From: Nostocales cyanobacterium LEGE 11386
Lineage (GTDB): Bacteria > Cyanobacteriota > Cyanobacteriia > Cyanobacteriales > Nostocaceae
DNA length: 64,000 bases
Assembly (NCBI GenBank): GCA_015207155.1
Contig: JADEXK010000015.1
Location: forward strand, 33,040 to 97,039
Direction of reading: 5' to 3'
The position numbers and the translations under genes are program-made. The notes beneath the pieces are model-generated. The model ran no database searches and was not told where the DNA came from. It was given only the letters and a program-made list of their open reading frames with translations. Below are positions 19,806 to 29,177 of this stretch, one piece after another (position 1 is the stretch's first letter; every line of letters starts with the position of its first letter).

Positions 19806-21425
19806 ATGAGTATGGGATCTCCAGCAGACCGAGTTATTATCTTCGACACCACCCTACGAGATGGCGAACAATCACCAGGCGCAACCTTGAATGTAGAAGA
19901 GAAGCTAGCGATCGCTCATCAACTGGCTCTTTTAGGAGTTGATGTGATTGAAGCGGGTTTTGCTGTTGCTAGTCCGGGTGATTTTGCAGCTGTAAAAGCC
20001 ATTGCGGAGCAAGTCGGGATACAGGGTGGCCCGATCATTTGTAGTTTAGCTAGAGCCACACGCCAAGATATTCAAGCAGCTGCCGAAGCCTTGAAACCTG
20101 CTGCTCGTCCGCGAATTCATACAATGATTTCTACTTCTGACATTCACCTGCAATATCAGTTGAAAAAATCCCGGAGCGAAGTATTAGCGATCGCCTCAGA
20201 AATGGTTGCTTATGCTAAATCGTTTGTGGATGATGTAGAATTCTCACCCATGGATGCTAGCCGCACTGATAGAGAGTTTTTGTATGAGGTTTTGCAACAG
20301 GCGATCGCGGCTGGTGCAACAACAATTAATATTCCTGATACCGTTGGTTACTGCACACCCAAAGAAATTGGCATTTTAATTGCCGGAATTCGCGAACACG
20401 TTCCCAATATTCACCAAGCAATTCTTTCCATTCACACCCAAAATGATTTGGGTTTAGCTACAGCCAATGCCTTGGCAGCCATTGAACATGGTGTGCGTCA
20501 GGTGGAGTGTACAATTAACGGTATCGGTGAACGTGCAGGTAATGCCGCATTAGAAGAAATTGTCATGGCCTTGCAGGTTCGCAAACCATTTTTTAATCCT
20601 TACTTTGGTCGTGCAGTTGATGCTGATGCACCCTTGACTAACATTAAAACCCAGGAAATTTATAAAACCTCTTCCTTGGTTTCTCAATTAACAGGAATGC
20701 TGATTCAACCTAATAAGGCGATCGTGGGAGCAAATGCTTTCGCTCATGAGTCGGGAATTCATCAAGATGGCATTCTCAAGCACCGCCAAACCTACGAAAT
20801 TATGGAAGCCGGCTCAATAGGTTTGCCGGAAAATCGCATTGTTTTGGGTAAGCATTCGGGAAGAAACGCTTTCCGCACCAGGCTGAAAGAATTGGGGTTT
20901 GAACTGAACGAAACAGACTTGAATAAAGCCTTTAATCGCTTTAAGGAAGTCGCCGACAAGAAAAAAGAAATTTCCGATTGGGACTTAGAGGCGATCGTTC
21001 GTGATGAAATGCAAATTCAAGTAGAAAGCGGTTATCAACTCGAACACGTCCAGGTAATTTGCGGTGATTGCACTTGTCCCACTGCAACCATAACCATTGT
21101 TACCCCCGATGGCAAAATTCTCACAGATGCTAGTGTTGGGACAGGCCCGGTGGATGCAGTTTATCAAGCAATTAATCGATTAGTGCAGATTCCTAATCAA
21201 CTGATCGAGTTTTCAGTGCAATCTGTGACAGGCGGTATTGATGCACTGGGAACCGTAACAATTCGTTTGGAATACCAGGAGAGAATATTCTCTGGACAAG
21301 CATCTGATACAGATATCGTAGTAGCCGCAGCTTATGCCTACATCAACGCCATAAATCGCCTTTATTGGTACTTACAGACAAAAAATGAAGTTTTGCAGTC
21401 CTCCGCTACTGTGTCGAGTAGATAA
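19806..21425 (+). CDS. leuA: 2-isopropylmalate synthase
   Basis: 539 aa, full length for bacterial LeuA, the first committed enzyme of leucine synthesis (acetyl-CoA + 2-oxoisovalerate). The TIM-barrel catalytic domain starts [18 protein letters not shown], with metal-ligand histidines in SIHTQNDLG and the conserved [22 protein letters not shown] and [10 protein letters not shown] mark the linker regions. The C-terminal allosteric (LeuA dimer) domain runs from about residue 395, giving leucine feedback inhibition. The start ATG has cgggaga about 8 bases upstream. Regulation by the divergent GntR protein is likely. Confidence 0.95.
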   Translation: MSMGSPADRVIIFDTTLRDGEQSPGATLNVEEKLAIAHQLALLGVDVIEAGFAVASPGDFAAVKAIAEQVGIQGGPIICSLARATRQDIQAAAEALKPAARPRIHTMISTSDIHLQYQLKKSRSEVLAIASEMVAYAKSFVDDVEFSPMDASRTDREFLYEVLQQAIAAGATTINIPDTVGYCTPKEIGILIAGIREHVPNIHQAILSIHTQNDLGLATANALAAIEHGVRQVECTINGIGERAGNAALEEIVMALQVRKPFFNPYFGRAVDADAPLTNIKTQEIYKTSSLVSQLTGMLIQPNKAIVGANAFAHESGIHQDGILKHRQTYEIMEAGSIGLPENRIVLGKHSGRNAFRTRLKELGFELNETDLNKAFNRFKEVADKKKEISDWDLEAIVRDEMQIQVESGYQLEHVQVICGDCTCPTATITIVTPDGKILTDASVGTGPVDAVYQAINRLVQIPNQLIEFSVQSVTGGIDALGTVTIRLEYQERIFSGQASDTDIVVAAAYAYINAINRLYWYLQTKNEVLQSSATVSSR

Positions 21426-21807
21426 CCCATAATGCTGGGCTTTATTCGCCCACAGGCTGGAAGCCTGGGGCTACACAACCAAAGCCCGCCTGCGCGGGCT
21501 AATTAAGCTCATTGTTGTACATAAGTTGCCAAACTTAGTCTTGTAATGTGCTTCATCCATTTGTTGCTAGCGCGTAGCCGTGCTGGTCAAAGGCTCATAT
21601 CACGTCCGGTTAAGACTTATCATTAAGGTAGCAGAGGGGCAGTTAAAACTAATTAACCGGACTTGATATCACATCAAGCACCTAACGATTAAAATCGCGG
21701 CTACACAGACAAAGCCGTGATTAGCAGGCTAGCTAGGCATTTAGTCCGCACAGGCGGACTTAGTTTGTGTAGCCCCAGACTTCCAGTCTGTGGGCAAATT
21801 CGTTTAA
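21426..21807. other. 382-bp intergenic region made of dispersed repeats
   Basis: This lies between the convergent leuA and TPR-protein genes. It has GC palindromes (aagcccgcctgcgcgggct near 21482), a small element with ends tatcacgtccggttaa (21598-21613) and ttaaccggacttgata (21653-21668), and outer arms ggctggaagcctggggctacac / gtgtagccccagacttccag that are inverted. No gene is seen. The hairpins could terminate both transcripts. Confidence 0.6.
21597..21671. repeat. 75-bp element with tgatatca-n-gtccggttaa ends
   Basis: The inverted termini are atatcacgtccggttaa and ttaaccggacttgatatca. A solo right end (ttaaccggacacgatatca) occurs at 29051-29069. Too short to code; a MITE or a folded transcript element. 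Confidence 0.6.
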
Positions 21808-24081
21808 TTAACCATGAGCGATGATTTCCCTAAAGCTTTTATCATCGGCAATTTCATCAAAATCAATGTCAGTCGCCGCATCTTCTTTATATCTGGGATT
21901 CAGTTGAATTGCTTGTTGGAGATTTGCCAAGGCTAATTTCAGTTGTCTTTGTAGGGCATAACAAGCTGCTTTATTGTAGTAGGCGCTAGCGTAGTCTGGA
22001 TTAAGTTCTAGTGCCTTGTCAAAACTAGCGATCGCTTCATCATCTTCTCCCAGTCTCACTAAAGCATAACCGCGTTTATCCCATACTTTGGCGGAATTAG
22101 GATTAATTGCAATTGCTTGATCAAAACTAGCGATCGCATCTTCGTAGCGTTCCAACTCTATCAGAGAAAGACCACGATTTAACCAAGCAACTGGATCATC
22201 AGGCTTAACTTGCGTCGCTTGATCAAAAGAGGCGAAAGCTTGTTGATGTTGTCGTAAACTGCCAAAAGCCACACCGCGATCGCACCAAGCTTGATGATAA
22301 TCAGGTTGAATGGCAATGGCTCGATCATAGGCGGCGATCGCATCTTGATAACGTTTTAATCTGCTTAAAGTTAAACCGCGTTTTAACCAAGCAATAGGTT
22401 CATCAGGCTGGATTTTCACTGCTTGATCATAAACTGCGATCGCCGCTTCGTATTTTCTTTGAGCAAATAGCTCATCTGCTTTTTGTAGGTAATCATCTGC
22501 TAACACTTCTGGTTGTGGTTGCGGTGATTGAGTTGTTTCTGTTTGCGGAAGAGATGGCGGCTCAATCTCAGACAATTCTTGTAATATCAAATCCTTGCGT
22601 TGTTGAGCATCTAACTGCAACTCAGACAGTTGAGAGACAAAATCTGTCTCTAGTTTTTCTAGCTTTTCCAAAATCAGCAGCTTTTGTTGTTGAGCATTCG
22701 ATTGTAATTCCGAAAATTGCGAAACAAACTCTAAACCTGATTTTTCTAAATTTTCCAAGATTTGCTCTTTCCGGTTTTGAGCATCTATCTGTAATGCAGA
22801 TAATTGAGAGATAAATTCTGACTGGTATTTTGCTAAATTCTCAAAAACACTATCTTTTTGTTGTTGAGCCTCAGATTTAAATGAATTTTCTAACCCTCTG
22901 ATATTTTCTAGAGTTACATCTTTTTGTTGTTGAGCATCTACTTGTAAGCTTCCCAAACCTGCAAAAATATTATTCTTTTGTTGCTCAATCTCAGACTGTA
23001 ATTCAGTTATTTGCGATTTAAATAAATTCTCCAACGCTGCTAAATTTTCCAGAGTTCTATCTTTTTGTTGTTGAGCATCTACTTGTAAGCTTCCCAAACC
23101 CGCAAAAATATTATTCTTTTGTTGCTCAATCTCAGATTGTAATTCTGATATTTGCGACTGTAATAGATTTTCTAATTCTCTGATATTTTCCAGAGTTCTA
23201 TCTTTTTGTTGTTGAGCATCTATCTGTAAATTTCCCAAACTCTCAAAAACGCTATTTTTTTGCTGCTGAGTATCAGAATATAAGTTTGAAACTTGAGCAA
23301 CAAATTCATTTCTAGAAATTTCTAAATTTTCAATAGCTATATTCTTTTTTTGTGTAGCGTCTACTTGTAATTCAGATAATTGCTCGCCCAGATCAGATGC
23401 TAATTTTCCGAGAGCTTCTAGTGTGACATCCCTTTTATTTTGAGCATCTATTTGTAATTGTAATAGTTGCGTAGCAAATTCCGATTCTAAATTCTGTTGA
23501 ATTTTTTTTACTTCTGTTTCTAATCCTGATAATATATTTTCTTTTGACTGTAATAATTCTACTTTTAAGTTAGCTAAATTTTGTTGTTCATCTTTGATAT
23601 TTTGTTGTAAAATATCAACTTCTTTTGCTAATTGGTGATTGATTTTTTTTGATTCTTGAATTAAGTTTTCGGCATCTTGTTTAACAATAGTTAGCTGATT
23701 TTGGAGATTTTCCATTCCCTGTAGCTCTGCCATTGCTCTATTGACAATTTCCCGAATTGCTACCCGTCGTAATAGCCAAATTAAAGCAATCACAGCGACA
23801 GGAAATAAACTTAATATGACTAACCAAACATTAAACAGGATAGTTGTGCGATTAAAAGCACGTTCCAAATCAGATGGGACTTGTTCTTGTGTGAGTTGTG
23901 CTGTAGGCAGTTGCGCCAATTTTTGCTGCTGTAGACTAGATATTACCTGAGCAGTATTCAGTTTTGTAGAAATGGATGGTCTAGTTTGTCCATTAGTAAT
24001 ACCAGTAGACAACAACAAGGGCGAAAAGACAATAGCACTTTTCAATACTAAGGTAAGGATAACTTGACTTTTGCGCTTCAT
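21808..24081 (-). CDS. exported/membrane coiled-coil protein with C-terminal TPR repeats
   Basis: 757 aa. A signal-like leader (MKRKSQVILTLVLKSAIVFSPLLLSTG) is followed by a second hydrophobic segment near residues 80-103 (LFNVWLVILSLFPVAVIALIWLL). Residues about 115-500 are a Gln/Leu-rich coiled coil built from variants of a unit ending LQxDAQQQKDxxLENL. The C-terminal 230 residues hold about six TPRs (AIAxYDxAIxIxPDxxxAWxxRG). TPRs bind protein partners; the long stalk may span the envelope. The start at 24081 has aggatgg upstream; ATG at 24090 is possible. No specific function is known. Confidence 0.75.
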   Translation of the reverse strand: MKRKSQVILTLVLKSAIVFSPLLLSTGITNGQTRPSISTKLNTAQVISSLQQQKLAQLPTAQLTQEQVPSDLERAFNRTTILFNVWLVILSLFPVAVIALIWLLRRVAIREIVNRAMAELQGMENLQNQLTIVKQDAENLIQESKKINHQLAKEVDILQQNIKDEQQNLANLKVELLQSKENILSGLETEVKKIQQNLESEFATQLLQLQIDAQNKRDVTLEALGKLASDLGEQLSELQVDATQKKNIAIENLEISRNEFVAQVSNLYSDTQQQKNSVFESLGNLQIDAQQQKDRTLENIRELENLLQSQISELQSEIEQQKNNIFAGLGSLQVDAQQQKDRTLENLAALENLFKSQITELQSEIEQQKNNIFAGLGSLQVDAQQQKDVTLENIRGLENSFKSEAQQQKDSVFENLAKYQSEFISQLSALQIDAQNRKEQILENLEKSGLEFVSQFSELQSNAQQQKLLILEKLEKLETDFVSQLSELQLDAQQRKDLILQELSEIEPPSLPQTETTQSPQPQPEVLADDYLQKADELFAQRKYEAAIAVYDQAVKIQPDEPIAWLKRGLTLSRLKRYQDAIAAYDRAIAIQPDYHQAWCDRGVAFGSLRQHQQAFASFDQATQVKPDDPVAWLNRGLSLIELERYEDAIASFDQAIAINPNSAKVWDKRGYALVRLGEDDEAIASFDKALELNPDYASAYYNKAACYALQRQLKLALANLQQAIQLNPRYKEDAATDIDFDEIADDKSFREIIAHG

Positions 24082-24311
24082 AACAACCATCCTGATTTTT
24101 GGGCCAGTTTTTCCAGTGGCAAACCTATCTCCAATCTATACCAGAATTCAATTTTGACATCTTGGTAGGGGTAACAAGTCAAGAAGAATCAACATCCCCT
24201 GCGGGTAACGAGAGAACTCGCACAATAGCTTTACCCGCAGGTTTGACGCGTACGTAATTCATAATATGTAAGTTGTAGTCAGGAAAAATATGTTTGGATA
24301 GTTATCTTTTG

Positions 24312-24448
24312 AGGATTTACGTAAAATACTTCTCTAACTCTCATTCCTCCGTGTTACGCCATTTGCTACAACGCGGGGAACCCGCGCAACGCAATGGCTC
24401 CTCTGTGCCTCTGTGGTTTGATTCTTCCGTAACTTATGCGTAACTCCT
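24312..24448. repeat. MITE family B, copy 2, with a double-hairpin repeat inserted
   Basis: The ends aggatttacgta (24312-24323) and tgcgtaactcct (24437-24448) are degraded versions of the ends at 17648-17759. The interior is interrupted by a 41-bp hairpin unit at 24358-24398 that also occurs at 50911-50951 inside a different MITE family. Confidence 0.7.
24358..24398. repeat. 41-bp double-hairpin short dispersed repeat, copy 1
   Basis: gccatttgc (24358-24366) pairs with gcaatggc (24391-24398); the loop holds a second hairpin gcgggg/cccgc. It matches 50911-50951 except for a paired t-a to c-g change in the outer stem, which keeps the pairing. Confidence 0.8.
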
Positions 24449-24508
24449 ACTTTTACTTGACAATTTGAACATTTTCCATATCTGAAGTACACCTATCCCA
24501 GGAAGGTT

Positions 24509-25951
24509 ATGTTATTTGATAATTTTCGCCGCCAGTTGCGTAAAGAAGCGCAACTATGGCAAGATGAAGGGCTTATTGATAGCGGTTTATACCAACAACT
24601 AGCACAAAAGTATCAATTTAATAGTTTAGAAACCACGGCTCGCGATCGCTTTGTATTTATCTTGATCGCCGTCGGTGCGATATTATTAGGCTTGGGTGTA
24701 ATTACCTTTGTGGCTGCCAACTGGCAAGCTTGGAGCCGAGAAGTCAAATTAACACTGCTGTTAAGTGTATTCCTAGTAACTAATATTACAGGTTTTAGCT
24801 TGTGGAAACCATCCATAAGTAATACATCCTCCAGAGACAGAAAACGCCGCCAACGGGTTCTGGGAGAAGGCTTATTACTACTAGGCGCGTTGACTATAGG
24901 GGCCAACATGGCGCTGTTGTCCCAGATGTTCCATATTGGCGGTTCCAGTTACCAACTATTTTTAGGCTGGGGTTTGGCTGTGTTATTCATGGCTTACAGT
25001 CTGCGCTTAACTTCCTTAAGTATTTTTTCCCTAATTTTGATAGTTATAGGGTATTTGGTGGGAGTGTTTGATTGGTACGTTCCCCGAAACGAGTGGACAT
25101 GGGGACGACTAATCATAGAACATATGCCTGTAGTAATAACTGTCTTATTTATTCCTTTAGCTTACTGGTGTCGTTCCCTGGGAATTTTTAGAATTACCGC
25201 GATCGCCTTTGTGCTATCCTGGCAATTCCATCTCAGGTCATTGCAAGTTCTCTCCTACACCGATGCACCACCTTGGTTGGCGATGGCTGCCTTTGTTCTG
25301 CCACCAGCATTATTGTGGAGTTACGATGACCGACTATTTAGGCAAATCAATTCTAGAAAATTTCAACCCTTTGCCCAGTCACTAGCCTTAACATATTTCA
25401 GCATCATCTTTTACATCTTATCCTTCCGGTGGTGGTGGGAAATGCGTAGAGTGGGTTACGAAACTGACCTAAGAAACACAACTCTAGCCAACTGGTCACC
25501 CTTAATAGATGTAATTATTTTCACAGTTTTAGCATTATGGCAATGGTGGCATTTACTACGCTCAACCCACAACCGCCAACACCAAGGAAGAGATATTAAG
25601 AATATAGTAATTGGCTGCTTGATTGTCATCACCGCCTCAGTCATCTTTGTACATCAAGCCATCACCCCCATTCCTGTCATTGCCATCTTTGCTTTTAATG
25701 TCCTCTTGGCAGTCTTTGCGTGTGGACTCATTCGTGATGCACTGGAATTAGGACAAAGACGCGCCTTTTGGGGTGGCATAGTTTTACTGGCACTCCAAAT
25801 CATCAGCCGGATGCTAGAGTACGATACCGCCTTACTATTCAAATCCCTAGTATTTATCTTGTGTGGTGTGACAGTCATTCTCGCCGGACTGTGGTTTGAA
25901 CGCTATTTATCCACTCTCCCAGACGCATCATCTGAAACTCATCGCTCATAA
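24509..25951 (+). CDS. DUF2157 polytopic membrane protein
   Basis: 480 aa. A short N-terminal cytoplasmic helix region (FRRQLRKEAQLWQDEGLIDSGLYQQLAQKY) is the DUF2157 hallmark. It is followed by roughly twelve hydrophobic segments, the first around residues 49-68 (VFILIAVGAILLGLGVITFV). The next gene encodes the GDYXXLXY protein, its usual companion, only 35 bp on. The pair is widespread but uncharacterised; an envelope role is inferred. Confidence 0.8.
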   Translation: MLFDNFRRQLRKEAQLWQDEGLIDSGLYQQLAQKYQFNSLETTARDRFVFILIAVGAILLGLGVITFVAANWQAWSREVKLTLLLSVFLVTNITGFSLWKPSISNTSSRDRKRRQRVLGEGLLLLGALTIGANMALLSQMFHIGGSSYQLFLGWGLAVLFMAYSLRLTSLSIFSLILIVIGYLVGVFDWYVPRNEWTWGRLIIEHMPVVITVLFIPLAYWCRSLGIFRITAIAFVLSWQFHLRSLQVLSYTDAPPWLAMAAFVLPPALLWSYDDRLFRQINSRKFQPFAQSLALTYFSIIFYILSFRWWWEMRRVGYETDLRNTTLANWSPLIDVIIFTVLALWQWWHLLRSTHNRQHQGRDIKNIVIGCLIVITASVIFVHQAITPIPVIAIFAFNVLLAVFACGLIRDALELGQRRAFWGGIVLLALQIISRMLEYDTALLFKSLVFILCGVTVILAGLWFERYLSTLPDASSETHRS

Positions 25952-25986
25952 AACCTTTGCGTTTAATTTTCACTTAAGACATCAAT

Positions 25987-26640
25987 ATGGAAACCAACCC
26001 AGAAAAACCTGTATCCCTTTGGCGATTTCTAGTTCCTTTGCTAATTCAAGCAGGGTTTATTCTAGCAGTACCAGCCCAAGCAGTTTACACCCTGATGACA
26101 GGTAAAACAGCCGTCCTACAAACAGTACCTGTAGATCCTTATGATTTGCTGCGGGGTTACTCAGTCATCCTTAATTATGAAATTTCCCGTACCAGCAATT
26201 TAAGAAAACTTCCCGGCTGGACAGAATTAGTCAAACAATATCCGAGTCCCAACAAAGAATTTGACCCAGCGAATAATCAACAATACGCCTCTTTAGCACC
26301 CGGAACTAGCTTATACGTGATTCTAGAAGAGCAAAAATCTACTGGTGAGGTTCCCCAAGCTTGGAAACCTATGAGAGTAAGCGGCGAATTACCAACTTCC
26401 CTCAATGCTAATCAAATTGCCTTAAAAGGTTTCGTTAACGGCTATAACTCAATTTCCTATTGCTTGGAAACTTACTACATCCCAGAAGACCAACGTAACG
26501 AGATTAACAATGATATCTCAACAGCCCGACCCATTAAACCAGGACAACCGCAACCCATAGTAGTAGAAGTGAAAGTTAATCCTCAGGGTAACGCTGTACC
26601 TTTAAGTATGTGGGTACGCGATCGCCAATATAATTTTTAA
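25987..26640 (+). CDS. GDYXXLXY-domain protein
   Basis: 217 aa with one N-terminal membrane span (about residues 14-35, LLIQAGFILAVPAQAVYTLMTG). The motif region reads VDPYDLLRGYSVILNYEIS, where RGYSVILNY replaces the canonical GDYxxLxY, and a second partial match (LKGFVNGYNSISYCLETYYIPE) lies near residue 145. These proteins are almost always encoded next to DUF2157 membrane proteins, as here, and are predicted to sit outside the membrane. Function unknown; probable operon with 24509-25951. Confidence 0.75.
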   Translation: METNPEKPVSLWRFLVPLLIQAGFILAVPAQAVYTLMTGKTAVLQTVPVDPYDLLRGYSVILNYEISRTSNLRKLPGWTELVKQYPSPNKEFDPANNQQYASLAPGTSLYVILEEQKSTGEVPQAWKPMRVSGELPTSLNANQIALKGFVNGYNSISYCLETYYIPEDQRNEINNDISTARPIKPGQPQPIVVEVKVNPQGNAVPLSMWVRDRQYNF

Positions 26641-26667
26641 GCTTTATGGGCATTTCGCGAGAGGCTC

Positions 26668-26730
26668 AGATCCCCGACTTCTACCCTCCGGGAAGCCACC
26701 CTACGGGTGTCTACAAGAAGTCGGGGATCT
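26668..26730. terminator. GATCCCCGACTTC hairpin repeat, copy 2, with inserted loop
   Basis: agatccccgacttct at 26668-26682 pairs with agaagtcggggatct at 26716-26730, followed by ttttt. The loop is enlarged by about 33 bp (accctccgggaagccaccctacgggtgtctac), which looks like another short repeat dropped into the hairpin. Sitting 27 bp after the GDYXXLXY stop, it has the form of an intrinsic terminator. Confidence 0.65.
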
Positions 26731-26813
26731 TTTTGGACGTGAAACTTGTGATAAACATTTGTCAGATGCTACCGTCTACAAATTGATATAGGAGTTAAAG
26801 GGTTTCTCTAACT

Positions 26814-28850
26814 ATGAAGCGTAGACACAAAGTAGCTTACAGCTTGACATCACTGATTATATCTACTTACCTCGCACCTCAATCGGCTATTGTTGCTGCA
26901 CCACCGAGAAACCCAGACAAAACCGTAAATTGTGAGATTTTAGTTGTGGGTGGTGGACTTTCAGGCGTCGCCACAGCTTACGAGGGGTTACTAGCAGGAC
27001 GCAGAGTTTGCCTCACAGAAATTACCGATTGGTTGGGAGGACAAATTTCTTCTCAGGGGACATCTGCATTAGACGAACGACCTACCCAGCGCAGTCGGCA
27101 ATTTTATTCTCGCGGCTACTTGGAATTGCGCAACCGTATTGAACGCAAGTACGGTAAACTTAACCCTGGAGACTGCTGGGTAAGTGACTCTTGTTTTCTT
27201 CCCCGTGATGCTCATACCGTGATGACTGAAATGCTCAAAGATGCTGAAAGAAGGGGCAGGGGTAAGCTAGAATGGTTCCCCAACACGGTAATTAAGGATT
27301 TAGAAATTACACCTTCTACAGTTGAGGGTGGTGGACAGTTAATTAATAGCGCTATCGCCATTCAACATCAACCAGCCAAAGGCGCACCACCTCTTAACAC
27401 TCTCACGTTATCTCAAACCATTGAAGATGCCTATCGCTACGAAAACTCATCTCGGTTTACTAAAAACATTATTCGCTTAGTTCCCCAGCAAAGCAAAGGC
27501 AATGCGCCTAAGTGGTACATTGTAGACGCCAGCGAAACCGGGGAAATTATCGCCTTAGCTGATGTCCCTTACCGATTGGGTATTGATGCTCGTTCCTATC
27601 TCGAACCTTCTTCTTCTAGCGCCCAAAACGACCCTTATTGCACTCAAGGCTTTACCTACACCTTTGCAATGGAGGCAACTAAGGAAGCGCAACCGCAGAC
27701 AATGCCCCCATTCTATTTACAATACTCGCCATATTTCAGTTATGAATTACAGCGATTGGCTAATTTTGGCTTAGTTTTCACCTATCGCCGCATTTGGAGT
27801 CCGCAACAAGGGCAACCTGCAACCTTCGGCGGTGTGAGGTTTTCTGCGCCCACACCAGGGGATATCTCCATGCAAAACTGGACTTGGGGCAACGATTACC
27901 GCCCTGGAACAGCCAAGGATAACTTGGTTTATACGCGCCAACAATTACAAGCGACTAAGCAGTTGCAACCTGGGGGCTGGATGGGGGGACTGCGAACAGA
28001 AACCCTCCGCAAAGGTGAGGAAAATGCACTGTCCTACTATTACTGGCTAGTAGCTGGGACTACAGATTCCCAATTAGGGAAGGGTGTCAAGCAGCAACAA
28101 ACAAATAACCGCTTTCTTTCGGGGTTAAATTCTCCCATGGGTACAGCGCATGGCTTATCGAAATATCCTTATATGCGCGAAGGACGGCGGATCATTGGCC
28201 GCCCTAGTTGGGGACAACCGGGAGGTTTTACCATTTGGGAAATTGATATTTCTCGCCGCAACTATAACGATGAATATTACCGCAAGACGCTACCTGCTGC
28301 AATGTACCGCAGATTACAAGGGGCACTTGCAGGCTTAGAAGCAGTATCTGTAATTACGGGACAAAAACCCCCTGAACAGGTAACGCGGCGGACTCGTTCT
28401 ACCATCTTCCCCGATGCTGTGGGTATCGGTCACTACGCCATCGACTTTCATCCTTGCATGGAAAAAAGCCCCCCAGAAGCACCTGGTAATAGAGAACGTC
28501 CGGGAGAAAGACGTGGTGCTGGACAAGCTTATCCTTTCCAAATAGCTTTAAGGGCAATGATTCCCCAAAAAATTGATAATTTAATCGTCGGAGGTAAAAG
28601 TATTGCCACCAGTCACATTGCTGCCGCCGCCTATCGGGTACACTCCTTTGAATGGTCTGCTGGTGCTGCTGCGGGGACTACTGCGGCTTTCTCCTTGAAA
28701 AATGGGGTTGCACCTTACCAATTAGTAGAAAATTTACCCAAACCAGCACCGCAACTACAAGCGCTCAAGCGTCTATTGGAGCAAAATGGCAATCCTACCG
28801 CTTTCCCTGATACTTCAATTTTCAACGAAAACTGGGATAATTGGCGTTAG
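26814..28850 (+). CDS. exported FAD-dependent oxidoreductase
   Basis: 678 aa. A signal-peptide-like leader (basic MKRRHK, hydrophobic to about residue 25, APQSAIVAA) precedes a Rossmann dinucleotide site CEILVVGGGLSGVATAYEG (about residues 41-59). The FAD-dependent oxidoreductase pattern continues with TDWLGGQISSQGTSALDE and, near the C-terminus, IDNLIVGGKSIATSHIAAAAYRVHSFEWSAGAAAGTTAAF, the second FAD contact. This architecture fits the FAD_oxidored (PF12831-type) group. The substrate is not predictable. It has its own upstream region after the preceding hairpin. Confidence 0.8.
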   Translation: MKRRHKVAYSLTSLIISTYLAPQSAIVAAPPRNPDKTVNCEILVVGGGLSGVATAYEGLLAGRRVCLTEITDWLGGQISSQGTSALDERPTQRSRQFYSRGYLELRNRIERKYGKLNPGDCWVSDSCFLPRDAHTVMTEMLKDAERRGRGKLEWFPNTVIKDLEITPSTVEGGGQLINSAIAIQHQPAKGAPPLNTLTLSQTIEDAYRYENSSRFTKNIIRLVPQQSKGNAPKWYIVDASETGEIIALADVPYRLGIDARSYLEPSSSSAQNDPYCTQGFTYTFAMEATKEAQPQTMPPFYLQYSPYFSYELQRLANFGLVFTYRRIWSPQQGQPATFGGVRFSAPTPGDISMQNWTWGNDYRPGTAKDNLVYTRQQLQATKQLQPGGWMGGLRTETLRKGEENALSYYYWLVAGTTDSQLGKGVKQQQTNNRFLSGLNSPMGTAHGLSKYPYMREGRRIIGRPSWGQPGGFTIWEIDISRRNYNDEYYRKTLPAAMYRRLQGALAGLEAVSVITGQKPPEQVTRRTRSTIFPDAVGIGHYAIDFHPCMEKSPPEAPGNRERPGERRGAGQAYPFQIALRAMIPQKIDNLIVGGKSIATSHIAAAAYRVHSFEWSAGAAAGTTAAFSLKNGVAPYQLVENLPKPAPQLQALKRLLEQNGNPTAFPDTSIFNENWDNWR

Positions 28851-29177
28851 AGGCTAGAGACGGTCTACTTCTTCTAAGATATCAGGTTGGGTTTCGTTCC
28901 ATTGCTTTGCAACGCTGACGCGAACAACCCAACCGAATCAGATGATGTCCGCCAAATTATCCATAATCAGCCCTGTTGTAGTAGGGAGTGGAGTCCCAAA
29001 AGACAGGACTAAAGTCCTGACTACGAGCAAACATTTTTTATTTAGTTTGATTAACCGGACACGATATCAAATACTGAGTTTTAGCTTTAAATGAACGGTA
29101 TTGGTTTTTAAGCAGGTATTGAGCAAGGGAAGTTAAGCTCATTCATAATACAAGCAGGTGTTATTTTTCGTTTGGCT
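28851..29177. other. intergenic region with short repeats
   Basis: No gene is seen. It contains an inverted pair ggttgggtttcgttcc / cgcgaacaacccaacc (about 28884-28941) interrupted by attgctttgcaacgctgacg, a hairpin of the caggactaaagtcctg type (about 29002-29017), and a solo MITE end ttaaccggacacgatatca at 29051-29069. The promoter of the next gene probably lies in 29090-29170. Confidence 0.5.

Larger units (their letters stand above)
24082..24508. other. intergenic region between divergent TPR and DUF2157 genes
   Basis: About 427 bp with no gene. It contains a perfect 11-bp inverted repeat cctgcgggtaa (24198-24208) / ttacccgcagg (24231-24241) with a 22-nt loop, and a degraded MITE at 24312-24448. 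Promoters for both flanking genes should lie here. Confidence 0.5.

Noticed and set aside
22515..23500. possible CRISPR-like periodicity in the TPR gene
   Set aside because: The repeats are in frame, encode coiled-coil units and lack unique equal-length spacers; they are protein repeats.
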